A stretch of DNA of 41,610 nt from Magnetococcales bacterium (GTDB lineage: Bacteria; Pseudomonadota; Magnetococcia; Magnetococcales; Magnetaquicoccaceae): contig JADFWP010000003.1 in assembly GCA_015234115.1 (NCBI GenBank), forward strand, positions 57,306 through 98,915, given 5' to 3'. The notes below the pieces were generated by a model. The model was not told the DNA's origin. It was given only the letters and a program-made list of their open reading frames with translations, and did not search any database. Positions 9,555 to 18,640 of this stretch are shown here, piece after piece. Position numbers and translations under genes: made by a program. Positions within the stretch are counted from its first letter, which is position 1; each line of letters starts with the position of its first letter.

Positions 9555-10913
9555 TCAACCCGGCCCGATCGGTCGCAGAGAGGCCAGGGAGGCGGCGATC
9601 TTCTCTTCCGGATAGGCATAATCCTCCAGATCCCCGGCGAAATAACGATCATACGCCGCCATGTCGAAATGACCATGACCCGAGAGGGTGAAGAAAATCG
9701 CCTTGGATTCGCCGCTCTCCTTGCATTTCAACGCCTCGTCGATGGCGACGCGGATGGCGTGGTTGGATTCGGGTGCGGGCAGGATCCCCTCGGAACGGGC
9801 AAAAAGCACCCCGGCCTGGAAGGTGGCCAATTGCGGCACGGCCACAGCCTCGACCAGCCCCAGATGACACAGATGAGAGACCAGCGGGGAATCCCCATGA
9901 TAACGCAACCCGCCGGCATGGATCCCCGGTGGAACAAAATCGTGACCCAGCGAATACATCGGCATCAGCGGGGTGAGTTTGGCGGTGTCGCCATGGTCAT
10001 AGGCATAGCGGCCACGGGTCAGAGTCGGGCAGGAGTCCGGCTCCACCGCCACCAGGCGCACAGCCCGTCCAGCCGCCTTTTCCTGAAGAAACGGAAAGGC
10101 CGTACCGCCGAAGTTGGAACCGCCGCCGCAACAGCCGATCACCACATCCGGAAAATCGTTGACCTTCTTGAACTGCGCCATGGCCTCCAGGCCGATCACG
10201 GTCTGATGGAGCACCACATGATTGAGCACCGAACCCAGGGCATAATGGGTATCGGCGCGGCTGGCCGCATCCTCGACCGCCTCGGAGATGGCCAATCCCA
10301 GCGAACCCGGCGTTTCGGGATCGCGGGCCAGGGCATCGCGACCGCTCTGGGTATGGGTGGTGGGACTGGAGAAGACTTCCGCCCCCCAGGTCTCCATCAT
10401 CGAACGACGGAAGGGTTTCTGCTGATAGCTCACCCGCACCATGTAAACCCGCACCGAGATGCCGAACATCGCCCCGGCCAGGGCAATGGAGGAGCCCCAT
10501 TGACCGGCTCCGGTTTCGGTGGTGAGACGCAGGCACCCTTCGCGCTGATTATAATAGGCTTGCGCCACCGCAGTATTGGGTTTGTGGGATCCAGCCGGGC
10601 TGACCCCTTCGTATTTGTAATAGATGCGCGCCGGCGTGCCCAGCGCCTTTTCCAGTTGACGGGCACGAAACATCGGGGCAGGCCGCCATTGACGGTAGAT
10701 GTCACGCACCGGTTCCGGAATCGGAATCCAACGTTGGGTGGAGACCTCCTGTTCGATCAGCGCCTGGGGAAAGAGCGGCGCCAGGGCATCCGGGCCAATG
10801 GGCTGGCCATCCGGTCCCAGGGGCGGAGGCAGGGGCGTGGGCAGATCAGCGGCAACATTGTACCACTGGGTGGGGATCTCCGCTTCGTCGAGCAGAATCT
10901 TGACATCATTCAT
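9555..10913 (-). CDS. trpB2: Tryptophan synthase beta chain, TrpB2 type
   Basis: This PLP enzyme (452 residues) belongs to the TrpB2 group, which is longer than TrpB1 (about 400). K111 in GSHKPNTA is the PLP-linked lysine, E133 in TETGAGQWG is the catalytic Glu, and the phosphate-binding loop is GGGSNF. It condenses indole with serine, or, in some organisms, salvages indole or works with an unusual alpha partner. No trpA or other trp gene lies nearby. The N-terminal extension rich in Pro (about 20-60) is typical of TrpB2. The ATG has AAGGA 9 nt upstream. It lies 30 nt upstream of the binding-protein gene on the same strand, but a functional link is not evident. Confidence 0.9.
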   Translation of the reverse strand: MNDVKILLDEAEIPTQWYNVAADLPTPLPPPLGPDGQPIGPDALAPLFPQALIEQEVSTQRWIPIPEPVRDIYRQWRPAPMFRARQLEKALGTPARIYYKYEGVSPAGSHKPNTAVAQAYYNQREGCLRLTTETGAGQWGSSIALAGAMFGISVRVYMVRVSYQQKPFRRSMMETWGAEVFSSPTTHTQSGRDALARDPETPGSLGLAISEAVEDAASRADTHYALGSVLNHVVLHQTVIGLEAMAQFKKVNDFPDVVIGCCGGGSNFGGTAFPFLQEKAAGRAVRLVAVEPDSCPTLTRGRYAYDHGDTAKLTPLMPMYSLGHDFVPPGIHAGGLRYHGDSPLVSHLCHLGLVEAVAVPQLATFQAGVLFARSEGILPAPESNHAIRVAIDEALKCKESGESKAIFFTLSGHGHFDMAAYDRYFAGDLEDYAYPEEKIAASLASLRPIGPG

Positions 10914-11231
10914 GTGATCGATCCTTGAGTAACAGGGTCAAAGGGTGCGCCATCCGGGGCAGATTACCCCGCAAACCGGCACGAAGCAAGACACCAGGGA
11001 CTCCTCTCCCCTCAAAAACCGGGGAATCCGGACGCCTGTCCGGATCCTCCGCGCACCAGCGCCAGCAGCAGGCCGGTCAGCAGCAACCGCCCCCAGCCGA
11101 AGCATGCAAAAAAGCGTTTGCCAGCGCGCCCTGCCGCACGCCCCGCTCCATGAAAAAGGGCGGCGCACACCCACAACTCACTTGCCCGCACCAGGAGTCT
11201 CATGGTAAAGCTCAATCCGGGAGGAGGTGCC
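10914..11231. other. Divergent intergenic region between trpB2 and cheR
   Basis: Divergent genes flank this stretch, so promoters for both should lie here; no clear boxes were picked. A perfect 8-bp hairpin, atccggac-gcct-gtccggat, lies at 11026-11045 without a following T-run. The minus strand is open over part of it (about 11012-11203) and would encode a short hydrophobic peptide, but no good ribosome site precedes it. Confidence 0.4.
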
Positions 11232-12074
11232 ATGGAGCAGGAACAGATCCAAGAGATCGAAATCACTTTGTTGCTGGAAGCACTGTATCTGCGCTATGGA
11301 TATGATTTCCGCGACTACGACCGCACTACCCTGACCCGCCGCATCCTGACCTGTCTTGACAACTGTTATTTTCAAAAAATATCTGAAATTATTCCACGCC
11401 TGATCCATCACGGGGAATTCCTCAACCGCCTGATCCACGCCCTGTCGGTCAACACCACGGAGATGTTCCGGGATCCGGCCACCTTTGCCGCCCTGCGACA
11501 GCAGGTCTTTCCTCATCTGGCCAGTTATCCGCTCATCAACATCTGGCACGCCGGATGCGCCACGGGCGAAGAGGTCTATTCCCTGGCCATTCTGCTCCAC
11601 GAGGCGGATCTGCTCTCCCGCACCCGCATCTATGCCACCGATATCGACGAAGAGGTGCTGACCAAGGCACGGGAAGGGATCTATTCCGCCGCCCATCTGC
11701 CCCAGTTCGAAGAAAACTACCTGCGCGCAGGAGGAACCGGCCTGTTGCGGGATTATCTGATCGAAGAAGACGAGGTGTTTCGCCTCGACGAGAAATTGCG
11801 ACACAACATGGTGTTTGCCAATCACAATCTGGTGACCGATGGCGTCTTTGCCGAGGTTCACCTGCTGTTGTGTCGCAATGTCCTGATCTACTTCAACAGC
11901 ACACTGCGGGAGCGCGCCTTGCGGCTCTTTCACGACAGCCTGAGCCGAGGCGGTTATCTCTGTCTCGGCCACGCCGAGGCGCTGCCGATGCATGGCTGGA
12001 AAACGCTGTTTCTGCCCCTGGCTCCGCGCGAACGGATCTTCCGCAAAGCCCTTGCACTGGAGCCGCCCCCATGA
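11232..12074 (+). CDS. cheR: CheR-type chemoreceptor glutamate methyltransferase
   Basis: This 280-residue SAM-dependent methyltransferase puts methyl groups on Glu residues of chemoreceptors. It shows the N-terminal helical domain (about 1-80), the receptor-binding RDPATF segment and the SAM motif GCATGEEVYS. Later come ATDIDEEVL and the LLCRNVLIYF motif with the C-terminal beta-sheet. The ATG at 11232 has a near-perfect GGGAGGAGG Shine-Dalgarno; an in-frame upstream start at 11202 lacks this. It lies alone on the plus strand, convergent with the unknown/SpmAB/chemoreceptor group. It is the only CheR in the window and no CheB is present. Confidence 0.92.
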   Translation: MEQEQIQEIEITLLLEALYLRYGYDFRDYDRTTLTRRILTCLDNCYFQKISEIIPRLIHHGEFLNRLIHALSVNTTEMFRDPATFAALRQQVFPHLASYPLINIWHAGCATGEEVYSLAILLHEADLLSRTRIYATDIDEEVLTKAREGIYSAAHLPQFEENYLRAGGTGLLRDYLIEEDEVFRLDEKLRHNMVFANHNLVTDGVFAEVHLLLCRNVLIYFNSTLRERALRLFHDSLSRGGYLCLGHAEALPMHGWKTLFLPLAPRERIFRKALALEPPP

Positions 12075-12114
12075 ACGAAGCGTCGCCGAGAGCAGAGCCG
12101 GAGGCAACCCGCAT

Positions 12115-12651
12115 TCACCCCACCTCCATCCCCTCCAGCACCTCCCGATCATTCAGATAGTGTTCTTCCACCCACTGGCTCACCCCAACGGCCCAGTCAA
12201 GGTTTTCGGGCCGATTTTCGATCTCACCCAAGACCCGTTGCGTCACATGCAGACCGCAACTGATGAATCCATCCTCATTGAAGGTATCGGTAATTAAATT
12301 AAAGAAGGTCAGATCATTGAACAACAGCTCCAGATTGGGCCTGGTCATGCCGGGCAGATCCGCCGCCAGAACACGCAGCGTGGCCATGAAAAGCTCCAGA
12401 TGGGCCGGATGGGTGTAGAGCACCGCCTGACGCCAGGCAAAGGCCCGCAAAGGGGCAAAATGGCGCATCATGCTCTTGCGCTTGAGCAGTTGATGGGGCT
12501 TGAGGCCAAGCAGGGCAAAAAAGGGGTCGTCCGGACCCGCTGCCAACGCGCGCACCACCTCGGCAGCGGTCACATCGCGGATCGTGCGCCGTTTGCGTTG
12601 TTGCAGGTTGCGGTTCCATTCCGCTTCGAGTGCAGCCGGGGTGATGTTCAT
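12115..12651 (-). CDS. Hypothetical protein downstream of spmAB
   Basis: This 178-residue protein is of no family I recognise. It is soluble, with a basic N-terminal part (QQRKRRTIRD), a Leu/Phe-rich helical middle and an acidic C-terminus (DREVLEGMEVG). Its ATG (12651-12649) overlaps the stop of the SpmAB-like gene by the ATGA arrangement, which indicates translational coupling and makes the gene credible. A longer open frame reaching upstream in the same frame is a shadow of the SpmAB gene. Confidence 0.75.
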   Translation of the reverse strand: MNITPAALEAEWNRNLQQRKRRTIRDVTAAEVVRALAAGPDDPFFALLGLKPHQLLKRKSMMRHFAPLRAFAWRQAVLYTHPAHLELFMATLRVLAADLPGMTRPNLELLFNDLTFFNLITDTFNEDGFISCGLHVTQRVLGEIENRPENLDWAVGVSQWVEEHYLNDREVLEGMEVG

Positions 12652-13928
12652 GGCGCATACAACCAGGAGCAGATGAAGACCGCCGCCACCACCCCCGACA
12701 GATCGCCCAGCAAAGCGGCAGCCAGGGTATGGCGGATGCGCCGGATGCGGATCGCCCCATAATAGACCGCCAGAATGTAAAAGGTGGTCTCCGAGGAGCC
12801 TTGCAGGGTGCTGGTGAGCATGCCGATATAGCCATCCGGACCAATGGCGGGATTTTGCAACAACGAAGCCAGATATCCTTGCGCCCCGGAACCCGACAAG
12901 GGACGCAGAATCGCCATGGTCAAGGCATCGGCAGGCAGACCGACCGCAGCGGTCCACGGCCCGACCAGAGCGGTGAAATACCCCAACGCCCCACTCGCCT
13001 TGAACATCCCGACCGCCACCAGAATGGCCACCAGATAGGGGATGATGCGCACCCCCACCTCGAATCCCTCCCGCGCCCCCTCCACGAACACCTCGTAGAC
13101 CCGCACCCCGCGCACCACGCCAAAAGCCAGCATGCCGGTCATGAGCGCAGGCAACACCCAGGGGGAAATGGTCCGACCATAAAGGATCGTCACCGGAATC
13201 AACACGATCAGGCCCACCAAAGCCAGGATCGAGACCCACAACGGATAGCCCGCGCCGACCGTCACCCCCTCCTCGGGCAGCGCGGCTGCCGTATGCTCGC
13301 CACCGTCGCTCACCGGTGCGATGCGCCAGAAACGCTGCAACCCCTTGGCCGCCAGGATCGCGACCGAGGTGGAAAAAAAGGTGGCAAAAAGTGTGGTGGA
13401 GAGAATCGCCGCCGGATCGGACGAACCGACCGAGGCGCGCAGCGCGATGACGCTGGTGGGCACCAGGGTGACGCTGGAGGTGTTGATGGCCAGAAAAAGC
13501 GCCATGGCATTGGTGGCCGTGCCGGGAAACGGATTGAGCCGCTCCAGTTCCTTCATGGCGCGAATGCCAAACGGGGTGGCGGCATTGCCCAGTCCCAACG
13601 CATTGGCGGAAAGATTGAGAATCATCGCGCCCATGGCGGGATGATCCGGCGGCACATCGGGAAACAGCCGCACCATCAATGGCCGGATCAGCCGGGCCAG
13701 CACCGTCAGCAGTCCCCCCTCTTCGGCCACCTTCATCAGCCCGAGAAAGAGCGCCATCACCCCCACCATGCCCAGAGAAAGGGTCACGGATCCGTTGGCC
13801 GCCTCCACCATGCCGTTGGTCAAAACCTGCATGGGCGAGTCCCCGGCAGCCGCGGAGACCCACCCCCATTCCCGAACCGCCGAGACCCCGAAGGCAAGCG
13901 CGACCAGTGCAAAAAAGAACAGATTCAT
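12648..13928 (-). CDS. Fused SpmA-SpmB nucleoside-recognition (Gate) membrane protein
   Basis: This 426-residue polytopic membrane protein has two Gate-type domains. The N-terminal half (about 1-200) has the SpmA signature region with NLSANALGLGNAATPFG and the PGTATNAMALFLAINTSS segment. The C-terminal half (about 230-426) has the SpmB-like segment with IIPYLVAILVAVGMFKASG and PLSGSGAQG. In Bacillus, SpmA and SpmB are separate spore-core dehydration proteins, but fused homologues occur widely in non-sporulating gram-negatives with unknown substrate. The start lies 19 nt after the chemoreceptor gene and the stop overlaps the next gene, so they form a small operon. Confidence 0.85.
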   Translation of the reverse strand: MNLFFFALVALAFGVSAVREWGWVSAAAGDSPMQVLTNGMVEAANGSVTLSLGMVGVMALFLGLMKVAEEGGLLTVLARLIRPLMVRLFPDVPPDHPAMGAMILNLSANALGLGNAATPFGIRAMKELERLNPFPGTATNAMALFLAINTSSVTLVPTSVIALRASVGSSDPAAILSTTLFATFFSTSVAILAAKGLQRFWRIAPVSDGGEHTAAALPEEGVTVGAGYPLWVSILALVGLIVLIPVTILYGRTISPWVLPALMTGMLAFGVVRGVRVYEVFVEGAREGFEVGVRIIPYLVAILVAVGMFKASGALGYFTALVGPWTAAVGLPADALTMAILRPLSGSGAQGYLASLLQNPAIGPDGYIGMLTSTLQGSSETTFYILAVYYGAIRIRRIRHTLAAALLGDLSGVVAAVFICSWLYAP

Positions 13929-13947
13929 GCGCGCTCAACAGGTCTCA

Positions 13948-15954
13948 TCAGAAGGTCTCGAATGCATCGTCATGCGCCCGTGGGGCTGGCAAGGCCCGCA
14001 TTCCACTCCCCCCGCCCGCAGGCGCCGGAAGCGCGGCACGCGCCAGCTTCACCTCGGCACGCCGCACCGGACGCTGACCGGTCTGGAAGAAACCCATGAT
14101 CTCCTGCAACCGGTTGGCCTGTTCGGCCAGTTGATCCGCCGTGGCCGCCATCTCCTCGCTCGCCCCGGCATTGCGTTGAATCTCCTTGTCCAGTTGCTGG
14201 ATGGCCTGGTTGACCTGACCCACTCCCTGGTTCTGCTCCACGCTGGCGGCGGCGATCTCCTGGACCAGCTCGGCGGTCCGTTTGATGTCCGGCACCAGTT
14301 TGCTCATGATCTGCCCGGTCCGCTCCGCCACCTGCACGCTGGAGGCCGACAGATGGCCAATCTCTCCGGCTGCGGTCTGGCTGCGTTCGGCCAGTTTCCG
14401 CACCTCGGCGGCCACCACCGCAAATCCCTTGCCATGCTCTCCGGCCCGTGCCGCCTCGATGGCGGCATTGAGCGCCAACAGATTGGTCTGACGGGCAATC
14501 TCTTCGATGATCGAAATCTTGCTGGCAATCTCCTTCATCACGCCCACGGCAGCCAACACCGATTCCCCGCCATCCTGGGCATCTCTCGCAGCCTGGGAGG
14601 CGATCTTTTCCGTGGTCTGGGCATTGTCGGTGTTGCGCTGAATGTTGGAAGCCATCTCCTCCATGGCCGCCGAGGTCTCCTCGATGGAAGCGGCCTGTTC
14701 CGAGGCTCCCTGGGAGAGATTCTGAGCATTTTCCGAGGATTCGCGGCTGCCGGTCGAGACATTTTCCGCCGCGTTCATCACATCCTCCACCACCTGGCGC
14801 AACCGGCCCACCATGTCGTTGAGCGCGGAGGCCAAACGACCCGCCTCGTCCTTGCGGTTCACATCGCAATCGCAAGCCTCATCCAGCTTGCCCTTGGCCA
14901 CCTTTTCCGCAAAGGCGATGCTGATCTTGATCGGCTTGCTGATGGAACGGGTCACCAGAGCGGCCAGCAGCCATCCCAAGGCAATGGCGACCAGCGAAAT
15001 GGCGATCACCACATCCCGCACCTGATGGGCATTGGTGATCATCTGGTTTTCGGAAAGGATCTTCTCCTTGGCCAGGTCGTTCATCTCGTGGAAATGTTTC
15101 TTCACCGCGTTCAGATGGACCTGGGTCTCTTCGGTGAAGATCTTTTCCGCCTGGGCCTTGCCCGCCAGATTGAGTCTGGCCCGCTCCTGCATTTTGGCCA
15201 GTGTGGCCCGGACCTTGGTCAGGGCCGGAATCACCTTTTCCTGGTACTGTTTGGCGGCGGTCGCCGTGTCTCCGGCCACCAGCGCCTTCTTGATCGCCTC
15301 GCCCTCCTGGTGCAGGGTGCGATGATCGGGTTCGATGGCGTCGAGCATGCGGGCCAGTTCGGGATCCGAAGCGCGCATCACCTTCCCTTCGTCGCCATAC
15401 ATGAACTTGCCCAACCCGCACTTGGTGGGATCGAGCTGCACGGTCAGATCCTTCTGGGATTGCAGAATCGCATCCTGCACCTTGCCCGACCAGACCAGAT
15501 GATCCACCTCCCGCTGGGTGAGAAATTCCGGCAGACGAGGATCGGCCCGCTGAAAGACCTGACTGATCTTGTGGGCCGAAGCATGCAATTTCTTGTGAGG
15601 ATCCTCCATGGAGGCCAGCATGGGTTTCAACTCCGGAATCAACACCTCGGCCTGCTGGCGTCCCTCTCCGTAATACCACTTGCCAAAGGCGCACTGGGTG
15701 TGATCCATCTGCACCCCCATTTCGGTCGCCTTCTCATCGTTGATGAAGGCACTGACCTTGTTGGCCCAGTTGAGATGATCCACCTCCCGCTGCAACAGCT
15801 CGCCACGAAGCTTGTTGCCCGCCACCACCTCCACCCCATCCTTCACCATGTTGGAAATCCCGTTCAGGGACCACCCCGACACGATCATCAGCAACATCAG
15901 CACAAAACCGATACCGGCCAAAATCTTTTTTCCAAGACTCATATTATTCCACAT
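13948..15954 (-). CDS. Methyl-accepting chemotaxis protein with two CZB zinc-binding domains in the sensor region
   Basis: This 668-residue chemoreceptor has a membrane segment (about 9-29), a long sensor region, a second membrane segment (about 325-348), a HAMP domain and a cytoplasmic signalling hairpin with the tip [14 protein letters not shown]. The sensor region contains two CZB units: H60/C88/H120/H124 (with CAFGKWYYG) and H152/C179/H211/H215 (with CGLGKFMYG). CZB domains bind zinc and in known cases sense hypochlorite or zinc, and usually sit at the C-terminus in the cytoplasm; here both lie between the membrane segments. AAGGAGG lies 5 nt before the ATG. It is upstream of the SpmAB-like gene and is probably a CheA input. 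Confidence 0.92.
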   Translation of the reverse strand: MWNNMSLGKKILAGIGFVLMLLMIVSGWSLNGISNMVKDGVEVVAGNKLRGELLQREVDHLNWANKVSAFINDEKATEMGVQMDHTQCAFGKWYYGEGRQQAEVLIPELKPMLASMEDPHKKLHASAHKISQVFQRADPRLPEFLTQREVDHLVWSGKVQDAILQSQKDLTVQLDPTKCGLGKFMYGDEGKVMRASDPELARMLDAIEPDHRTLHQEGEAIKKALVAGDTATAAKQYQEKVIPALTKVRATLAKMQERARLNLAGKAQAEKIFTEETQVHLNAVKKHFHEMNDLAKEKILSENQMITNAHQVRDVVIAISLVAIALGWLLAALVTRSISKPIKISIAFAEKVAKGKLDEACDCDVNRKDEAGRLASALNDMVGRLRQVVEDVMNAAENVSTGSRESSENAQNLSQGASEQAASIEETSAAMEEMASNIQRNTDNAQTTEKIASQAARDAQDGGESVLAAVGVMKEIASKISIIEEIARQTNLLALNAAIEAARAGEHGKGFAVVAAEVRKLAERSQTAAGEIGHLSASSVQVAERTGQIMSKLVPDIKRTAELVQEIAAASVEQNQGVGQVNQAIQQLDKEIQRNAGASEEMAATADQLAEQANRLQEIMGFFQTGQRPVRRAEVKLARAALPAPAGGGSGMRALPAPRAHDDAFETF

Positions 15955-16287
15955 CGTCTCCTCCTTCCCCCTCCAGGAACAAACAGTGCTGTAAATTGCA
16001 GCATTGCATAAACTTCTGAAATCAGATCTTCCGTTTCCGAAGCTCTGCGGACAATCCGACCGGCCCTCTGCCCGACACGCCGAACAGCACCCATTTTTTC
16101 AAATGATTCTCCCTCTATAGTGAAACCAAATCGCACAATCGGCAAGGTCTGATCGCGGCGGCAACGGCTATTCCCGCCATGGTTTCCGGCAGGATTTCCT
16201 GAAAAGACCAAACCGTGAATCGATAAAGGTATTCTTTATAAAAATAAAAAACATCAAAATCTCTTTAAAAAAAATATTATGTTATTT
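15955..16287. other. Intergenic region upstream of the CZB chemoreceptor
   Basis: No gene is seen here. The stretch lies between the end of acpS and the start of the chemoreceptor, both on the minus strand. About 16210-16290 is strikingly AT-rich with several A-runs, while the rest is of average composition. It should contain the chemoreceptor promoter. No strong hairpin-plus-T terminator for acpS was found. Confidence 0.35.
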
Positions 16288-16698
16288 TCAATCCTGTCCA
16301 CACCCCTCCACCACCACATGAGCCATGGCCATGCCACCGTCATCCGCCAGGGAGAGATGAATCCGCGTCTCTGCAAATCCGTGCCCCATGGCCAACTCAT
16401 GCAGACGTCTGGCAGCCGCCCCTTTCAGGGTGATCACCGGCCGACCCAAAGCATCATTGAGCACCTCCACATCCGTAAACCAGATTCCGTCCCGCATTCC
16501 GGTCCCCAGGGCCTTGACCATCGCCTCCTTGGCGGCGAAACGCTTGGCGAAACACGCCACCTCCGTGGCGCGACGCTGCGCACACAACGCCTGCTCGGCT
16601 GCCGTGAACACCCGGACCAGAAAACGATCGGCATGACGCTGCATGCTCTGCCCGATCCGATCGATGGCCACCAGATCCGTGCCGATCCCCACAATCAC
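16288..16698 (-). CDS. acpS: Holo-[acyl-carrier-protein] synthase
   Basis: This 136-residue enzyme transfers the 4'-phosphopantetheine arm of CoA to apo-ACP. It shows the family motifs [12 protein letters not shown] near the N-terminus (Mg-binding D8) and [18 protein letters not shown] (E58). I chose the GTG at 16698, which overlaps the stop of pdxJ (GTGA); an in-frame TTG at 16707 would add three residues. The pdxJ-acpS pair is a common gene order in proteobacteria. Here it ends the chemosensory transcription unit, so a housekeeping gene pair may share that promoter. Confidence 0.93.
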   Translation of the reverse strand: MIVGIGTDLVAIDRIGQSMQRHADRFLVRVFTAAEQALCAQRRATEVACFAKRFAAKEAMVKALGTGMRDGIWFTDVEVLNDALGRPVITLKGAAARRLHELAMGHGFAETRIHLSLADDGGMAMAHVVVEGCGQD

Positions 16699-17429
16699 GC
16701 AGAACAACCTTCAGCTTCACGCATCAGACGTTTCATTTCGCGCACCGACGACTCCATGCCATCGAACAGCGCCCGCGCCATGATGGCATGACCGATGTTC
16801 AGTTCCATCACCCCCTCGATGGCCGCAATCTCCTGCACATTGTGATAATGCAACCCGTGACCCGCATGGACCGTCAATCCCAGAGCACGGGCCAACTCCA
16901 CGGCCATGCGCAACCGGGTCAACTCCTCCTGGCGTCGCACCGGATCGACACTTTCGGCATAGGCCCCGGTGTGCAACTCGATCACCGGCGCGCCCACGTC
17001 CGCTGCCGCGCGAATCTGCTCCGGATCCGGATCGATGAAGAGCGATACCCGAATTCCGGCACTCCCGAGTCTCTCGATGGCGGTCTCCACGGCCTGCCGC
17101 CGGGTGAGCAGATCCAACCCCCCCTCGGTGGTCAACTCGGCCCGTTTTTCCGGCACCAGACAACAATCCGCCGGACGCCAGCCGCAGGCCAGTTCGATGA
17201 TCGGTGCGCTGACCGCCATCTCCAGGTTGACCTTGGTCTGCACGGTGGCCAACAACAGGGTGACATCCCGTTCCTGAATGTGACGCCGGTCTTCCCGCAG
17301 ATGCACCGTGATTCCGTCCGCACCCGCCCGTTCCGCCACCAGCGCGGCAGCCACCGGATCCGGATAACGCCCCCCGCGCGCCTGACGCAAGGTGGCCACA
17401 TGATCCACGTTCACCCCGAGTTTCAACAT
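16695..17429 (-). CDS. pdxJ: Pyridoxine 5'-phosphate synthase
   Basis: This 244-residue TIM-barrel enzyme makes pyridoxine 5'-phosphate from 3-amino-2-oxopropyl phosphate and 1-deoxyxylulose 5-phosphate in vitamin B6 synthesis. It is recognised from [17 protein letters not shown] at the start, the HLREDRRHI segment, and [11 protein letters not shown] and ELNIGHAI near the end. The ATG at 17429 has GGGAGG 7 nt upstream; an earlier in-frame GTG at 17447 overlaps the cheD stop and seems less likely. Length fits the family. It lies 14 nt after cheD and overlaps acpS. Confidence 0.95.
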   Translation of the reverse strand: MLKLGVNVDHVATLRQARGGRYPDPVAAALVAERAGADGITVHLREDRRHIQERDVTLLLATVQTKVNLEMAVSAPIIELACGWRPADCCLVPEKRAELTTEGGLDLLTRRQAVETAIERLGSAGIRVSLFIDPDPEQIRAAADVGAPVIELHTGAYAESVDPVRRQEELTRLRMAVELARALGLTVHAGHGLHYHNVQEIAAIEGVMELNIGHAIMARALFDGMESSVREMKRLMREAEGCSA

Positions 17430-17443
17430 TCCTGGCCCTCCCT

Positions 17444-17968
17444 TCACATGTTTTCCAGACGATCCAGCTCCTGGGCCGACTTGCGCATCCGCTTGAGCCG
17501 AATCTCTCCGCTATCGGTCAAGAAAACAATCTGCCGCGCCCAAGGTCCTCCGACATCCGATGCGGTCAGGTGCAACCGCCTGCTGCGGATGAACTCCATG
17601 GCCGTGTCGATGTTGCGTTTGCCCATGTTCAACAGGGGATTGTCCGACAAGGCCGAAGGGTTGCTGAACATCATCCCTCCGCCAAACAGCTTGACCTCCA
17701 ACTCCTGGCGCGCCACCCCCTTCTGATCGAACCAGGCGAGCATGAACTCCAGGGAACACAGCACATGGTCCCCCAACTCACGACAGATTTTCAGGCCGCT
17801 TCGGGCACCCATGCAGGCATGGGTCGGCTTGCGACCGTGACAGATGGCACCTTGCCGCAGACGGGCATGATACATGGTGACCGAAACGCAAGAACCCAGT
17901 ACGGTGTGTACCTCGGCTGGGGAGGTGCCGATGAAAAGCTCACCGGGATCAAGCCTGATCAGGTCCAT
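17444..17968 (-). CDS. cheD: CheD chemoreceptor glutamine deamidase
   Basis: This 174-residue protein deamidates Gln to Glu on chemoreceptors and, in CheC/CheD systems, binds CheC. The catalytic Cys is C27 in VLGSCV, with T22 and H44 in AICHG nearby, matching the known Cys/His/Thr set. It starts 12 nt after the CheC-like gene, as expected for a CheC-CheD pair, and precedes pdxJ by 14 nt. Length fits the family. Confidence 0.93.
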   Translation of the reverse strand: MDLIRLDPGELFIGTSPAEVHTVLGSCVSVTMYHARLRQGAICHGRKPTHACMGARSGLKICRELGDHVLCSLEFMLAWFDQKGVARQELEVKLFGGGMMFSNPSALSDNPLLNMGKRNIDTAMEFIRSRRLHLTASDVGGPWARQIVFLTDSGEIRLKRMRKSAQELDRLENM

Positions 17969-17980
17969 GCGCTGCCGACC

Positions 17981-18628
17981 TCATGCCATGTGGGCACAGA
18001 TGAAGTGATTGATTTCCGTCTTGAGCAACGGTAAACCGTTTCCGTCCATCCAGGTCAGCAACGAGCCGGTCACCCCCTTCCCGGTGAGCGAGAAATCGAC
18101 CCGCAGCAACAACAGATCCCGTTCCGTATCCACGCCCTGGGGCAAGACGAGCGCATCGGACATATCTTCCGGATTGCCTCGAAAAAAGAAAGGTCTTTCG
18201 CCATCGATGTCGGAAGCGAACAGCAGGCTCAAGGAGCTGGCACAGGTATACAGCAGCACCTCGCCGGTCAACTGCATCGACTCCTCTTCCACCTGGGCCG
18301 CCACCTCTTCCGGGATCGGCCCGCCATACAATGCGTCGATGAAATGCCGCAGATCCTCTGCCCGCACCAGCAACACGGCCATGCCGGGAACCGCCTGCCC
18401 CGGCTTGAAGATCAGTCGATAGCGCATTCCGACCAGCCCCACCACCACCCCATGGATCTGGCGCATGTATTCCGATACCGCCTTTTCCGGCAACATCGAG
18501 AACGTGGGCACAGAGAGGGCGATTTCCGCATCCACCATTTCGCTCAAGGTGGCGGCGGTCATCCCGAAGCTGATGTTGAACAGCTCCTTGAAGGCATCCT
18601 CTTCCACTTCATCCAGCACGTCCGACAT
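17981..18628 (-). CDS. cheC: CheC-family CheY-P phosphatase with only one intact active site
   Basis: This 215-residue protein belongs to the CheC/CheX/FliY group that dephosphorylates CheY-P. The first pseudo-repeat keeps the active-site pair E15 and N18 in KELFNISFG. In the second repeat the matching positions are L120 and E123 (QLTGE), so the second site appears lost. It lies between the REC-MBL-CNB gene (12 nt gap) and cheD (12 nt gap). A second CheC-like gene lies upstream in the same operon, so two phosphatases of different site number serve this pathway. Confidence 0.85.
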   Translation of the reverse strand: MSDVLDEVEEDAFKELFNISFGMTAATLSEMVDAEIALSVPTFSMLPEKAVSEYMRQIHGVVVGLVGMRYRLIFKPGQAVPGMAVLLVRAEDLRHFIDALYGGPIPEEVAAQVEEESMQLTGEVLLYTCASSLSLLFASDIDGERPFFFRGNPEDMSDALVLPQGVDTERDLLLLRVDFSLTGKGVTGSLLTWMDGNGLPLLKTEINHFICAHMA

Positions 18629-18640
18629 GTCACGATCCCA

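Noticed and set aside
11012-11203. Short hydrophobic open frame on the minus strand
   Set aside because: No ribosome site, no family resemblance, and it overlaps the regulatory region of cheR.
12071-12160. Short frame after cheR starting with an overlapping ATG
   Set aside because: Only 29 codons, running into the convergent gene; a CheB partner might have been expected here but the product has no such features.
12652-13938. Upstream extension of the 178-residue hypothetical protein
   Set aside because: This part of the frame overlaps the SpmAB-like gene, which has clear membrane-protein character; the ATG at 12651 with the ATGA overlap is the natural start.
15939-16211. Open frame upstream of the CZB chemoreceptor
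   Set aside because: Composition is not protein-like and it overlaps the chemoreceptor's ribosome site and start.
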